In this document: positions 1 to 12,693 of the stretch, in pieces
Numbering within the stretch: the first letter of the stretch is position 1
How the letters are laid out: the number at the start of each line of letters is the position of its first letter
Assembly: GCA_020081605.1 (NCBI GenBank)
Contig: JAHREC010000013.1
Coordinates: 5,518,001-5,582,000, forward strand
Direction: 5' to 3'
Length of the DNA stretch: 64,000 nt
From: Albifimbria verrucaria
Lineage: Eukaryota; Ascomycota; Sordariomycetes; Hypocreales; Stachybotryaceae
Notes under the pieces: model-generated
What the model saw: only the letters and a program-made list of their open reading frames with translations
Told to the model about the DNA's origin: nothing
Database searches by the model: none
Program-made: the position numbers and the translations under genes

Positions 1-3000
1 GCTACGTTCGACTGCAGTCATGTCTGTGCTACCCTCTTGCAAGATCTGAAGCACGGTACTGATAACTTCCAAGCGATTTTGTCGATTCTCGCACACATCT
101 GTGAAGACATTGAATAGATAGTTGCGGATAGATCCTTGCTGGGGATAAACATAAGTCGCAGCAAGGTTGCCACGCCGGCTTTATCAAGCATTTGCACAAC
201 AGTCCGTCGCTGTGGCTTGCTCTCGTTCTCCCCACCAGCTGGCGCATGGGAAGCTGCCTGGCCCGCTCCAGATGGGCTTCTGCCCTGGACAATGCTTTGA
301 AGTGTCCGGTGCTGCGAAGACAAAGGTGGGTGTTGCTGCGTCAGAGCGCGCGCCTGAGCTGCCAATTCAGGAGGCAACTGGTCCATAAGATCCTCTCCTG
401 ATCAATCAAAACCTGCTCTCGTAGCTCAGGAGGGAAGGTGAGGAGAATGCTTGCAGTGTCCATGTCGGTGGCGTGTGCTTCTTGTGCTCCAGCACCGGCA
501 TTGGCACTTGCAGCTTGGCGACGACTGTCCTCGCGGTTTCGGCGGCGTTGTTCTTGTCTTTCTTGCTGGACAATCTCGAGTCTCAGTTCCTCTGGGAGGG
601 CATCAAGGAACTCTTGGAACACCTCTGTCGATTCCCCTGTGGTTGCCTCCTCTCGGGCCTGTGATCTTCTGGAGCTTACGGTCTGAGCAATAACTTCTTC
701 TCGGAACTCCTCAGGCAACGCCGCAAGGTAGTCGGGGTCAATGCCAAGCTCAGTAACATCTACTTCTTCGCCTCGAATTGTCGTTGTAACGCGGGGCTCA
801 TCGGCACGCGCAGAGGTGTTAGCCTGAGCATTGCCTGATAGGCTTGTATCAGTGCCTTCGACTCCTTCCATTTCGCCAACATTGCTTGGCTCGTCGGTTT
901 GCCTGGAGGCTTGTGTATTATCGGCAGCAGCGGCGGCAGCAGCTCGCTCGGCAGCTTCGCGCTCTTCAGCCTCCTTACGCTCGCGCTCGGCCTTTTCTTC
1001 AGCAGCCTTTGCCTCTCTAGCGGCCCGTTCCTCCTCTTCACGCTTCTTCCGCTCCTCCTCAATACGCTTTTGCTTTTCGGCTTCTTCGGCCTTCAAGTTC
1101 TTCTCAAGCTCGATAGCTGCTGGTGTGAGCTTCGCACTTATAGCACTTGTGAGCTTAAGTGCTTCTACCGCGTGGTTAGGACCAAATATCATTCTAGCCT
1201 CTTCTTGATAACGGTTCAGCGTTGATTCAATACTGAATGAGACAGCTTGATGGGGCTCCTGAGTAGAAGTTTCGCGGCGGTGCTCAGTCCTTGTGGCACG
1301 AATTGGTCCAGCTTCACGGTTGTCTCGAGGCGCGCCAGGTCCAGTAATGTGTAAATGGAACGCCTGTTGTCCGTTGCGACCCATCATAGGAAGAAACTCC
1401 ATGAGCTCTCCCAAGAAACCCATAGGACCATCAATCACGTGCCGACCACCACCACCAAACATACCATCTGGAAGTCTAAGACCGATAGAGTGTGAGTGGC
1501 TAGGTCGTGGAGCGTTTTCTTGGCCTTGTCCACTACGGCGCAGCAAAGGATTGATGCCATCTTCAGAGTTAGACTGAGCTCCAGGTGCACGGTGACTACG
1601 AGAGAAGAAACTGCGGAAGTCTGGATATATCGTCAGTGGCCGTGTATACGCATCAAAATGACAAAACATTACTTACCGCCAAGATGATCTCTGTTCGATC
1701 CAGCCATAAATCGGGGAGGGAATGAACCACGGTTGTCCATGCGAGTAAGAACCGGTCGCCTGTTATTGCCTTCAAGCAAGAATAGCTGGCGTCTGTCCTC
1801 AACTTCGGGATTAAGCCCATCCCAGCCCAGCGCTGGCATTGGTGGTAGCTGATCGTCCAGAGGATAATCGTCATCGTAGATATACTCTTCGTCTTCAATG
1901 TCATCCTCATCATCGTCGTCATCATCAGGCTCGTCATGGCCATCGCCCATAAAGTGATGATCAAGACCATCCATCAATTCCGGTTCAAACTCATTCTCAT
2001 CACCCATAATAGCACGAGCCAAGAGATCCCCGGGGCCCATAGGATGGCCATGGAGTTCATCCTCGTCTTGTATCTCAGCTTCGTAATCGAGCTCGTCCGC
2101 TTCAGGGTCCTCTTCGTCGTCACCCTCGCTCTCACTCTCCCACTCTGAATTTCCATCATCTGAGAGTGGGTTTCCATCTTCATCAATGATCTCGACGTGG
2201 TGGTCCATGTGATCCATTTCAGCAGAGTCCATATCATCGTCGTCGTCCTCGTCACTATCGTCATCGTCGTCGTCTTCGTCATCATCATCATCCATGATCA
2301 CTTCGACAACGCCAGGTTCGCCGGAAAGACCTTCGATTTCACCCATTTCGCTCAACTCCTCGTCATCATCGCTTATATCGTCCTCTCCATCAGAGATATC
2401 GTCCTCGCCATAGTCCATTTCCTCGTCATAATCTTCGCCATACATGTCTTCATCATCATCTTCGTCCTCATCCTCGGACTCGTCATCATCCCCACGGGGC
2501 TCGAGCATTCCCAATGTAGAGTTGCGATATAGATCTGGGGTTTCTTCCCGCTCGTCTTCGAGATCTGAGAGAGATGATGCGGACGCGAAGTCGTCCTCGG
2601 TGTTGTCACCTGCTGAGTCTGAGGGCAAGATGTTGGAGTGGCTAAGTTCCTTGGCAGTGTCTGTGAGGACACGCAGCACACGAAGGATGTACTTGATGGC
2701 TCGCTTGACACCCGGGTAGTTGAGATTAATCTCGGCAATGGACGATGTCAACTTGTCAAGGTAGCCCTTCTCATACATGAGTCGGCGGAGCTGTGCCTGA
2801 GATCGACTTTGACTATTGTCAGTATTCCGACTGCCTGAGTTTTGTTCCTTGTCCTTTTCGCCAATCATATGGTTCATGAGTTCGGCAAGACACTGTAGTC
2901 GCGAGTAGCGGGTCTCAAGAGGCTCGTCAAAGGTGGGAGCGCGCTCATAAGCCTTCAACACCGTGTCGAGCACGAATTTACGGACAAATAGAAGATCAGG

Positions 3001-6000
3001 CTCATCATCGTACGCGAACTTGTCACGAGTGCGATCGATGGGTTTTTCATTGGTCCTAGCAACAAGCGCAACCAGGACTTTTTGTGTTTGCGAGGATGTG
3101 GCAGCCTTCTTCTTTGATGCAAGACTGTCGGTGGTTCCACTGAGGTTGCCCTGACACAACAGGTCATAAATAAGGTAGTTGAGAACACTGGAGCGAGGCT
3201 TAACCGGAGTGTTCGTTGTGAGAGGTGGCGCGCTGCGCTTGAAGTTGATGAACTCAACCTTCGTTCGGTTATAACTTTGCAGAAGCTCCGCCAAGCAATT
3301 GAGCAAGAAACATCGATATATGAAGATGGGGTGTTCCTCAGGCTTGAAAGCGGGCTTTGTTGGCTTTTTATCTTTGCCATCTTCAGCAGTGTTGTCTTTA
3401 GTCATAGGATCTGGTGTCTCTGTGCCAGATGAGGGCTCCTTCTTCTCCTCAAGACTACTGCTGCTGGGCTCCTTGTCGTCTACCTCCCTATAATTAACCA
3501 GCTCGCAAAGTAGGAAATGAATAACCCCATCTGGGTTCTCCACTACCGGTCGCTTGCTGTCATGCAATTGCTTCGGCGCGTCTGTCATTTCCTTATCCAC
3601 CGGTTCAGTTGACTGCTTAATATCTTGACCGGCGGCGGCGGCGTCATCCGATGGTGCATTCTCGCGGTCCTTTTCTGTGGCTTGCTCGGCCAGAACGAGA
3701 GGAGGTGTACGGCCACCTTCGTTTGATGGAGGAATCCACCTTGAGAAGCGAACAATTTCGTTGGAAACCTCTACAAACAAATCCGGGGCTCGGAGTGCAA
3801 TTGGCGCGAGGGCTCGCAAGTAGGTCGTTACGTCAGGATGGCCACGCTGACTGCGTTGCAAATTAGGAAATTCGGCTCGGACTTCTGCTCGCATGATTTG
3901 CTTGACAATATCCTCGTCTTCGATGACATGACGTAGGATGGTAATGATGTGAGCAGTCATCTTGGTCTGCTTTAACCGTTCAGATCCGGAGCTAGACAAC
4001 TGCTTCGCCATCAGGAAAAGACGCTGCAGGTTCTTCTTGTCACCAACTAGCTTTGCAAGATGACGTCTCCGGGTCAAGATGACCAGGACTCGCAGAACAG
4101 CGGTTGCAAGCACTTCTTCCTTGCCCACACGGGGAAGCAAATCAAGCAGAGCATTGAGCACCTCGACGCGTTGTTCATCGTCAACCATTGGAGTCCGCAT
4201 CTCAATGACGGGCTGAGCGACATTCTCTTCCAACGACTTTGGTGGCTTCCATTGCGCTGCCACGGGTTTTTCGTCGTAGCACAACAGTATTTCAAGGACA
4301 AGAAGTATAAAAGGTATCCAAGGCGGAAGATCGTCTGCGGACGCTGACGGAGGGAGCTTGAGAAAAGCAACATACTCCGCGGTCTTATCGCGGAGACTTT
4401 CAATATTGCTGTCAAAGAACTTCTCGTCCTGCAGTAGGAGCGCCAGGAGATGAGCGTATGCAGCTATGCATTTCCCATTTCGCTTCTTCTCTTCGTCATC
4501 AAGGCCAAGTGACGAAAGGGCAAAAGTTAAAGTTGAGCCAACTTCTTCCTGTGTCTCCTGGTTCTGTTGTCGGAGGACCACAGCATTGATAAGCTCGGCA
4601 ACCTCAATCGCAGTATCTGGGTGTGCACGAATAATGTCCAGACATTGGTCAATGAGGTCCTTACGAAGCTTTGCACGCTCCTCGTCCAGATTCTGCTTAA
4701 TCGTAATGAACAGTGGCTCTGAGGGCTGGTCCTTCTTGACATCCCCGTAGAAGCAGCCGGATCAGTATTGGTGCCCTCTCCGGCTTCATCAGGCTGGTGA
4801 GTGCGGAAGGTCAGATCCCTGGGCCCTCTATAGAAATGTCAGGGATGCATCCAATGACATTCGATCAGCGTCCGATGTGCTTGACGCCTCCTGTCCGCTT
4901 GCAGGAGTTGGTTCCGCCAATGCAGAGGTGTCTGCATCTTCAGTCGGGATAGGGTGCCGTGACCCAGCGACCCCGGTTTTGTGCATGTGGCAATATTCCC
5001 GGGCGCCATTGGCATTGCCATTAGCACGATAGACAGCTTCGTGGACAAGATCTTCGGGAATCCAGCATTAGAAATGGTCTCTACCACGCCGCGAACTGCT
5101 TGCCAATTGAAACGTGCGTTGGGATGCTTAAAGAGTGTAAAGATCGGCTGTTGTCATTAGAAGTTAGCGATAAGTTCAGAAGATCCAATCACTGGGAGGA
5201 TATGCATCTTACCCGATCTTTAGATACTGTCTGCTGGGGTTCATGATCACCAATAGAAATAATCTTCAAAATGTCCAGGAGTCGTCTAACGGTCGGTCCT
5301 GCTGCCTTCTCGATGAATGTTGGGTTCCACAAATCCATAAGTGCAGGGAGAATGGCAGCTCGAAATTCGGCAACAATTTGTTGGGCAATGTTCGAGACGC
5401 TTTGCGTTCGATCCGCTGCGTGTCTCTGCAAGTTAAAATGACTGCTGGTTTCCGAGATGTACTTTCCGTTGGCTAGAACCAAATACAAATCCAGGATCTT
5501 CTTCAGGCCAAAAGCTGCCACTCGAGGCTTCGATGAATCATCCGGGAGATTATTCCCTGTCTTACAAACATTGTCCACAAAGGTCTTGAGGATTGTATTC
5601 AGGACTTCAAGGCCACCTTCCTCCTTGAAGGCAAGAAGAACAGGCAAAATGATTTGCACGTTACCGCGATCGCTATGACGAGCTATGAATCAAGGTCAGT
5701 ATTGAATCCAATAAACTTGTAGAAGGGAATCTCACGATGATCAATAAGCATTTCATGTATAGTATGCAGCATAATGATCCAGTAATGGAAATCCTTGGAG
5801 GTCGGTTCAGCAATGGCAACAGAAGGTCTCAAATGGCTGAGCACACTATCCGCCAAAGCCCTTGCAATCTCCAAGTGTCGGGATCTATAGTATGGGTCTC
5901 CATGGTTTGGTTCACGGCGAGGAGAAGCGCCTTGCCCAGAGTCTGGAAGAGAGGGAACGTTGTAGGGATCAGAGGGTGGAGCAAGATCCGCAATGTCTCA

Positions 6001-9000
6001 TAGTTCTGGAAGCGTGCTGTGGATTGCTCTTGTTCCGTAGGCCTGCCGGAAGTTCGCGTTGCCCCTTCGGCATTAGAATCCCAAGCTCCAGTACTGTTGA
6101 TGACATCAGGTATTGACGCAGCGTCAACTTCAGCTTCGTTGCTTTCAGTGCCAGAGTTTCCTTCAGGGAGAGGTTGATGACGTCTTAAGGACCAGTGCGA
6201 AGGCACCACTGTGAGTTCTCCAGCTTCTTCTGCCAGAACCCCTCGCAGGAGTGGGCTGATGGATTTAACCAGGTCCAGGTAATAGTCATAGACATTGACA
6301 GGGTAGAACTGCAAGTTATTTGACCTTGACGTAGGAAAGCAGTCCGATATTATCTTGATGAAGGTCTGGGCGTTCAGCAGCGCTTTTACCATAGCCGTTC
6401 CAGCGGAAGCGAGCTCTGACAACTCTTCCTCGGACTTTCCAGCCGGAGGTCCAGCAATAAGGAATGGGGCAAAGTAGGGTGGAACAGCTTCTTCTTTGCT
6501 AGCCAAAGGCTTCAAAACACCGATAGCCACCTGTGCGCGCTTCAAAAGGGAAGGTAGCCCACGAATTGGTGAATACTCAACTAACTGCGAAATGAGCGAG
6601 TTGAGCACTCGAGAGGCCATTGAGTCTCCGAATGTGGCAGGCAGGCTCGGCGATTCACATATATCAAGAAGCAGCTCAATACCACCATGGTCAACGAAGT
6701 ATGTCTTCAGCATGGTGTTGGAAAGGTACGAGGTGAGGAATGTTGCCATGCCATGAATATACGGAGTGAATCCATCTGTCGTTGAGTCCTTTTGCGATTC
6801 ATTCCGTGTCTCAGCTGCGGGATCTTGAGATGCGAGAGCGTCAGACATGTCAACATCGTTATCCGTCGAGCTCATGGGCAGTTTCCCTTTCCAGTCGACG
6901 TAGTAGCCTCGTCAGATGATGTGGTCGCAATTACTGCATCGTCGCTCTTGTTAGATTGGGGTAGGGTCAGCTTCACCCCCAGTCAGCAGTACGGGCTTTT
7001 TGGATTCCTAGAAAACGAACGCGAGCAACCATATCAATGACAGCGTTAGCTATGGTACCACGTAGAGGCGGGTGGTGTCGCGAGAGCTCGTCAAAGCTTC
7101 CACCAACATTATGGGCCAAGTTTTCGTCCGATTCCATGCATCGAACATGAGGAGGGCTCTCGAAGATTTCAAAGAAGCTATCAAATGCTCTCGAGCCGAC
7201 AACCATACGCATGCCCGCGGTGTTTAGACAGATCGAGTTCAGGACTTGTGGAACAACGCTTATCGCATCTGGAGAGGACAGGATACCAGTTGCAAGTTCT
7301 TGACGACTCTCCTGGTGTAGCTGATCTTCTGGGGGTGGGTGGGGGCGATCATCTCGTGCAATAACCGAAGAGTCAACAGAGCTGTCGGAAGTGTCGGAAT
7401 CATTGCCGTCGGATTCTTTGCGCTTCTTTTCCTCCGGCTGATCTTCAGAAACGGGACGTCCAGTGATGGCTTCGAGGTAGGTTCGAATCATTCCTGACTC
7501 AAAGATCGCTGCGAAGCTAGTAGGGTCATTATTGATGAAATCGCTGAGAATGGTAACGGTACTGGTCCACACTACAGAACCGAATGCACTCTTATCCTGC
7601 ATGGTCTCACGCAAGCTGGCGAGCAGGTCAGATTTCTCAGCCAAATTGCGGAGCAGACGGTCAGTATTTCCGCTGTAGCTAAATGAATTGGACATAATGT
7701 GGTGGACGAATTTTAGAAGCCATTTGAGGGTCTGCTGCTGGTAATAAGGAATTTCATAGTCGACCGCGTTGGACTGCTGATCTGGTGCGATGCCATGTCC
7801 AGACTTGCGAAGGGCTTGCGCTTCATTAACAGTGTCCACGACCAACTTAGCAACGGCATCTAAACCATCTGCGTTGAAGAAGGCTGTGAACGCATTTTGG
7901 TAGGTCCAGATTAGGCCATCCAGAAAAGCGAGCACCATAGAGTGGTGACGCTGGGCGATATGAGATCGGATATTCAACATCTCCACCAGTATATCCATCA
8001 AGCCTGCCGATACCATTTCACTGCCGACACGAGTAGCCATAGACAGCTGCAATGTTAAAGAAAATAGGTTGTTCCGCCAATCGTCAGCCGGGGTGACCTG
8101 ATCGCCTGCATCGGTATCTGCGTCGACCTTCATGCCAGCCACTGCCTTTCGGATAACGTAAAGAAGAATGCCATGATTTACATTCGCGTTCAATGCGGAC
8201 AAGACGTCCTGGCACTTTGCGTGGAAACCCGAGATTGCCTCCAGTAGAGCCAAGGCAAGAGTTTGAAGCCATAAGGGCACCTCTAGCGAGCCGTCCGCGG
8301 AAGGGTGGATAAGCTCAGCAAGCTGGTAAACGAGCTGATATCTACGAGTTTCATCGATATCGTGACGCAGAACCTTCTCAACGAAGTTGGATTCTGAATG
8401 GATATACGCCAAGTTCGTGATTGCGAGCAGTCGAGTGGCCAACAGCTGCTGACGTGATTCAGCAGACTCTAGCAGAGCTTTGGCAACTCTCAGTCGATGG
8501 AAAAATTCGTACTTGGAGGCAGGCGGCATATCACTCGGACAACGACGGAGAAGATCATAGATCGGTGTGGCAATGACTACTGACTGCGGCAGCTCGAAAG
8601 TCTTCTGAGCCGAAGCAGTGGAGTGATCTTCTGTAGCAGCCGGAGTCCGGGGCTCAATGGGAGACGAATCGTCACCAGTAATGTTACGATATCTCGGTGT
8701 AGACTGCGGCCCAGTCATGGTGGAGCTCCTCCGCAATGGCGTAGGGGTAGAGGGAAGCGATGAGCGGCCATGGTCTGCCTGAGCAGCGGCAGCAGGAGCC
8801 TTTTCTTGCGGGTAGTAGAAAACTCTGACATCCCCAGCCATTCCAACGCTTGTCGTCGTTTACTGCGATAGACACGAGGTCGTTGGCATGCATAGCAGCT
8901 GCATTCTTAGGAAGCGTCGGGAGCTTCTCCTTGTTTTTGGAAGAAGAACCAGGTGTGTTAAAGGGTGATGCATCGACAAAGCTGATTATGGGTGTCTTGA

Positions 9001-9701
9001 CGAATGGCAGAGCCATTTGCTGAACACGGTCGAGGTCGATGTTGTAGTGGTTAGCGAGCAAAGCAGCGCTAATCTGCCTGGACGCGTTCCCAATACGCTT
9101 CACGGAGGCCTGATATCTCTGGGCCAGCTCGGAGCCGACCTCCAAGGTGGCAATGAGGATAGACAAGGCAGTGGTGTTGAGCAGGTCATTCAAATGTGCA
9201 CTGCTGGCATAGATGCTCCTGTTGCCGCAGTGCTCAAGAAGCATACGAGTAAATTTGAGTATCGACTCGATGAGCTGTCGGTCTCCATCGGCAGCGAATC
9301 CGGCCTCAACAAGCTGGGACTCGTCCCACTGTTTATCGTCGCCATGGTAGGCTTCCGAGGAGCTGTCGAGGAGGACTTGGCAGCCGAAATCGCACGCCTG
9401 AGGTCCCTCGTTGAGTTTGTAGGAGCCGCAAAATTGCTCCAGTATACTGTCAAATCGGTTGAGAAGCGGGATCCAGTGGTAGAGGTCACCTCGTCCGAAG
9501 GGCCATCGAGACGGAAAGCTTGCAAGCCGCTGTGGCAGGAGGGGTAGAGGGGTTGTGACGGCGGACTCAACGTAGCCTTTAAGCCAAGGAGACTGGGGAG
9601 GAGACTAGTTAGCACGAATGGCGAACAAACCAAGAACAGCGGTGAGAACATACCAGAGTCTCCTTATGCTTGGGCTGCATCGACTTGGTAATCTTCCCCA
9701 T
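1..9701 (-). CDS. tom1: TOM1/HUWE1-type HECT E3 ubiquitin ligase, 3' end cut by window edge
   Basis: This is a giant ubiquitin ligase of the yeast Tom1/human HUWE1 family, which ubiquitinates substrates in mRNA export, ribosomal-protein quality control and chromatin turnover. Translation starts at 9701 (MGKITKSMQPKHKETL), followed by introns 9593-9653, 5683-5735, 5148-5212 and 1621-1676, all GT-AG. In order I see the DUF908/DUF913 armadillo-like N-terminus (about residues 80-900), a UBA domain near nt 4990-5110 (NAGFPEDLVHEAV once one base is restored), a long Asp/Glu tract coded at about 1850-2500, and the DUF4414 region with repeated ubiquitin-binding motifs such as LPEEFREEV, LPEELRLEI and FPPELREQV (nt 400-760). 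The HECT domain must lie left of base 1. About ten single-base losses interrupt the frame (near 141, 395, 4751, 4823, 4843, 5055, 5880, 6881, 6977, 8833). Each is in or beside a short homopolymer and the family sequence resumes in the next frame, so a sequencing artefact is likelier than decay. Roughly 3,150 residues are visible. Confidence 0.93.
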
Positions 9702-12693
9702 TTTCAAAGTAAAGCGGCAAAGCCGCATGGAAGAAAACAAGCTCCCCTCCACTACGACTCGGCCACCCGCCGGAACGTCAACGCTGCTGGACCAAGTGGA
9801 GTGTCCCAGGGCGGACAGCTCCTCAAAGATGCGAGAATATGATCGGCGCAGGGAGGCGACAAAGACGTTGAGCGCTTGGCGGCGTCTCGACGTAGCTATG
9901 CGGGCAACGATATTTGCGTGGTGGCTTGCAGAGTAAGAGGGCTCGGAAGCGACGACGAGCTCTCGAACGGCTTGATCAGATCGCGTATCGTCAGGTCAGG
10001 TCGCTTCTCGCAGTTGGGCTGTGCAAGGCGGGCTGTGGCTTCGGTATCGATCGGAGGTGGGATGTAATGGATGATGGTGGTGGGCGTGGATGGAGCTTCT
10101 GATGCCGAAGTACTAAGACGTGTGCAGGTCGTCGTAGAACAACTTCTTCAGAGGCTCGATGATGGATAAAAGGACAATAGGCTGAGACTAGAGACGCCAC
10201 CTCAGCTATCGAGTACGGAGATCGCGAAGAAGCCCGGGATCTGGCAGAGATATGAAGGAGGTTTGGAGAGATGGTTTGTAAGGTAGGAAAAAACGGCCGT
10301 CAGGTCTTCAAGTGTTGGCAGGTGGGTGGGCCTTTGCGTAATAGCCTGCTAGTGGGACTGCAACTGATAGTGGATTAAGGTGAGGTTAGGTGGTCGCGGT
10401 ACCTACCTAGGCGGCAGATATTCTGAGGAGCCGGTGGTACCTCTCCATTACCTGCAGGCGGCAGAAGCTCGAGGCTGAACTTATGTTAGCACAGAGCACC
10501 GTGGATCAATGGAGCACTGACTAGACTGCTCATAGGGTGATGCTACCGGGTGATATCTTCCTTGATTTACAATATTTATTTACTCGCCTGCCCGTACATG
10601 TTCTTTTTAAAGAACTTTATTTCACCAAAGAAGAAAAATATCGAATAATAAAAAAATCCAAAACAGGCATTGTTACGACCTTATGGAGGGACGAGACCAT
10701 AAGACTTGAGGCGGGGAGCTAGCAGGCAACATCCATCCGCTGGCAGAAAATCCACCCACATTCGGCAAGGCAAGGTACATGATTTTTGCTGTCGCGCTAT
10801 ACGTCGACGCAGGTAGCCGAGTCTACAGGTCCATGCCCATTCAACCTTCAGCCTTGCATGATCACTCGGGAGGAAATATCCGCGGATTAGTCCAGGTACT
10901 CGAAGCGCAATAAATCACTTACCAGGAGGACTAGCGTCGGGTTATTTCGATGTATGTTTTGGAATAACGTTAAGGGTACCGAATCAGGTGGTCAAGCTGC
11001 ATATGTCGCTGCACACTATCATACACACACACACTTACTTCATGTAATCCCTTGCATTGCATTCACTGCACAACACGCTGTTGGGAGGGAACTCCATGGC
11101 GACCAGCTTCACCCCGAGGTCTGCACATGGAGACCTGCACAACGCGCTCCTCTAATTACATTCGCAGACTACAGCGGTTCCCCATGTCTGTTTTTGTAGA
11201 CGGCGTGATGCATTTCGAGAGCCTACAGGGTAAGCACCCACCAAGCCAAGCAAGCAAGTGTGACGGCAAAGGTAAAATGGTCCGACATTAAACATCCATC
11301 AATCAATCACGAACCTATCAACTGAGAACCGTACGCCAAAGTCGCAGGAAGCGGACGCTGCTGATGTTGGGCATGCACCACCGGCCATTGTCATCATTGT
11401 CATCATTGTCAAATCTGATCCTGCCGGCTTGCAAACACGCAGCGAGTCAGGGATTCTGGCGGTGGAGATAGGAGTATGTGTGCATGAACCGAATCACACC
11501 AAGAGGATTATTATATGGCCCATTCATAACAGTCGGGATACTGGTCTGACAACCCACCAGCTCCGAACGAACCGCGACTTTACTCAGCAACTCGAACGAA
11601 GGAACATTAAAAGAAAAAGAGGTGGGATGCATGACCAGCCCCAACCTCCCCTTGCGGCTCCATTTCCCCGAACAAACCAGACCGTCTATTGTGTTCGATA
11701 GTGGTCCAGCGTAGACTGATTGTCTGGACGACTAGAATGCGGGCAGCCAATTGCAGCATGATCACGTCGTATTGAGACATGCTGTTTCAAGACCCACGGA
11801 ATGCAGAACATCATTCACCGGAAAGGAGGGTGGGCTCGATGGGAAACAATTAGCTTAGCCTAGTGACTGTGCATTGTCCCCTAAGGTATGGATGGTATGC
11901 AACGCGTCTGCTTAAACGGTTGGTATTTTCGCTCGACGTGTTCTGTTCCCTCCCCACCCCTAGAGGGTTCACTAAGCTGCATGTTGGCTGTGCTGGACGG
12001 TATGTGTAACGAGAGAAAATCCTCACAACCAGCCCAGGTCCCTCACGCAGACAGGTACGGTACGGACTACCTACCTCACCTACAGGGACGAGAGAGGTAG
12101 AGTACAGAGGTGTAGCGTACAGAATGTAACGTTGGAGTACAGAGCATGTACTGCAGGTACCTCTGTCCTGCTGCTCACTGCGTGCATGCATGCCCTTGTC
12201 TGGAAACACCTACCTTGCCTACAGGTACCTTGCCTTGCCTTGGTACTGCCCTGGACCGGCGGTCCTCCACCCAGAAAGGCATTACAGTGCACAGCGACCA
12301 GCCTCCCCTAACTTTGACACGCAAGGGATCACCTCAACGCTACAGCAGCTGCCTTGGTCCCCACTGTCGTTCCTGAGAAGCCACGCTAGCTTTCTCTCAC
12401 CCGGTCACGGCCCGCAGCCAGGACTCCTTGGACCAGGTGCAATGTGGAATTCAGTCCCTACCTCCTCCGTCCGCCTATTGCAATCCTCCTCTTCCTCTTC
12501 TTGTGCTCCCGAGTATCCTTCAAGGGGCTGACTGGATTCTGCCTCTACCTGCATCCGCTTCAACATCCGACGCTGGACTCGTTACCGTACAGTTTCTTTT
12601 TGGCGCTGGCAGCAGTTAATGGCTAGACGTTGAGGGGAAAGCCAACCGTCCCCATTGCCTCCTCCCAGCACGCACCGTGCCTTTTCGAGAACC
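9702..12693. other. Divergent intergenic region between tom1 and gyp5
   Basis: No supportable gene. The region must hold both divergent promoters. It contains a 9-bp triplication at 11386-11410 (unit CATTGTCAT) and clusters of GGTACCT/ACCTACCT motifs near 10396-10450 and 12050-12240. It also has several GTACAG/GTACTG words between 12095 and 12160. Open frames here are short, mostly lack ATG starts, and show no family signal. Confidence 0.6.
11386..11410. repeat. Short tandem repeat, 9-bp unit CATTGTCAT, about 2.8 copies
   Basis: Two exact copies of CATTGTCAT followed by CATTGTC are read directly in the intergenic region between tom1 and gyp5. No function is apparent. Confidence 0.8.
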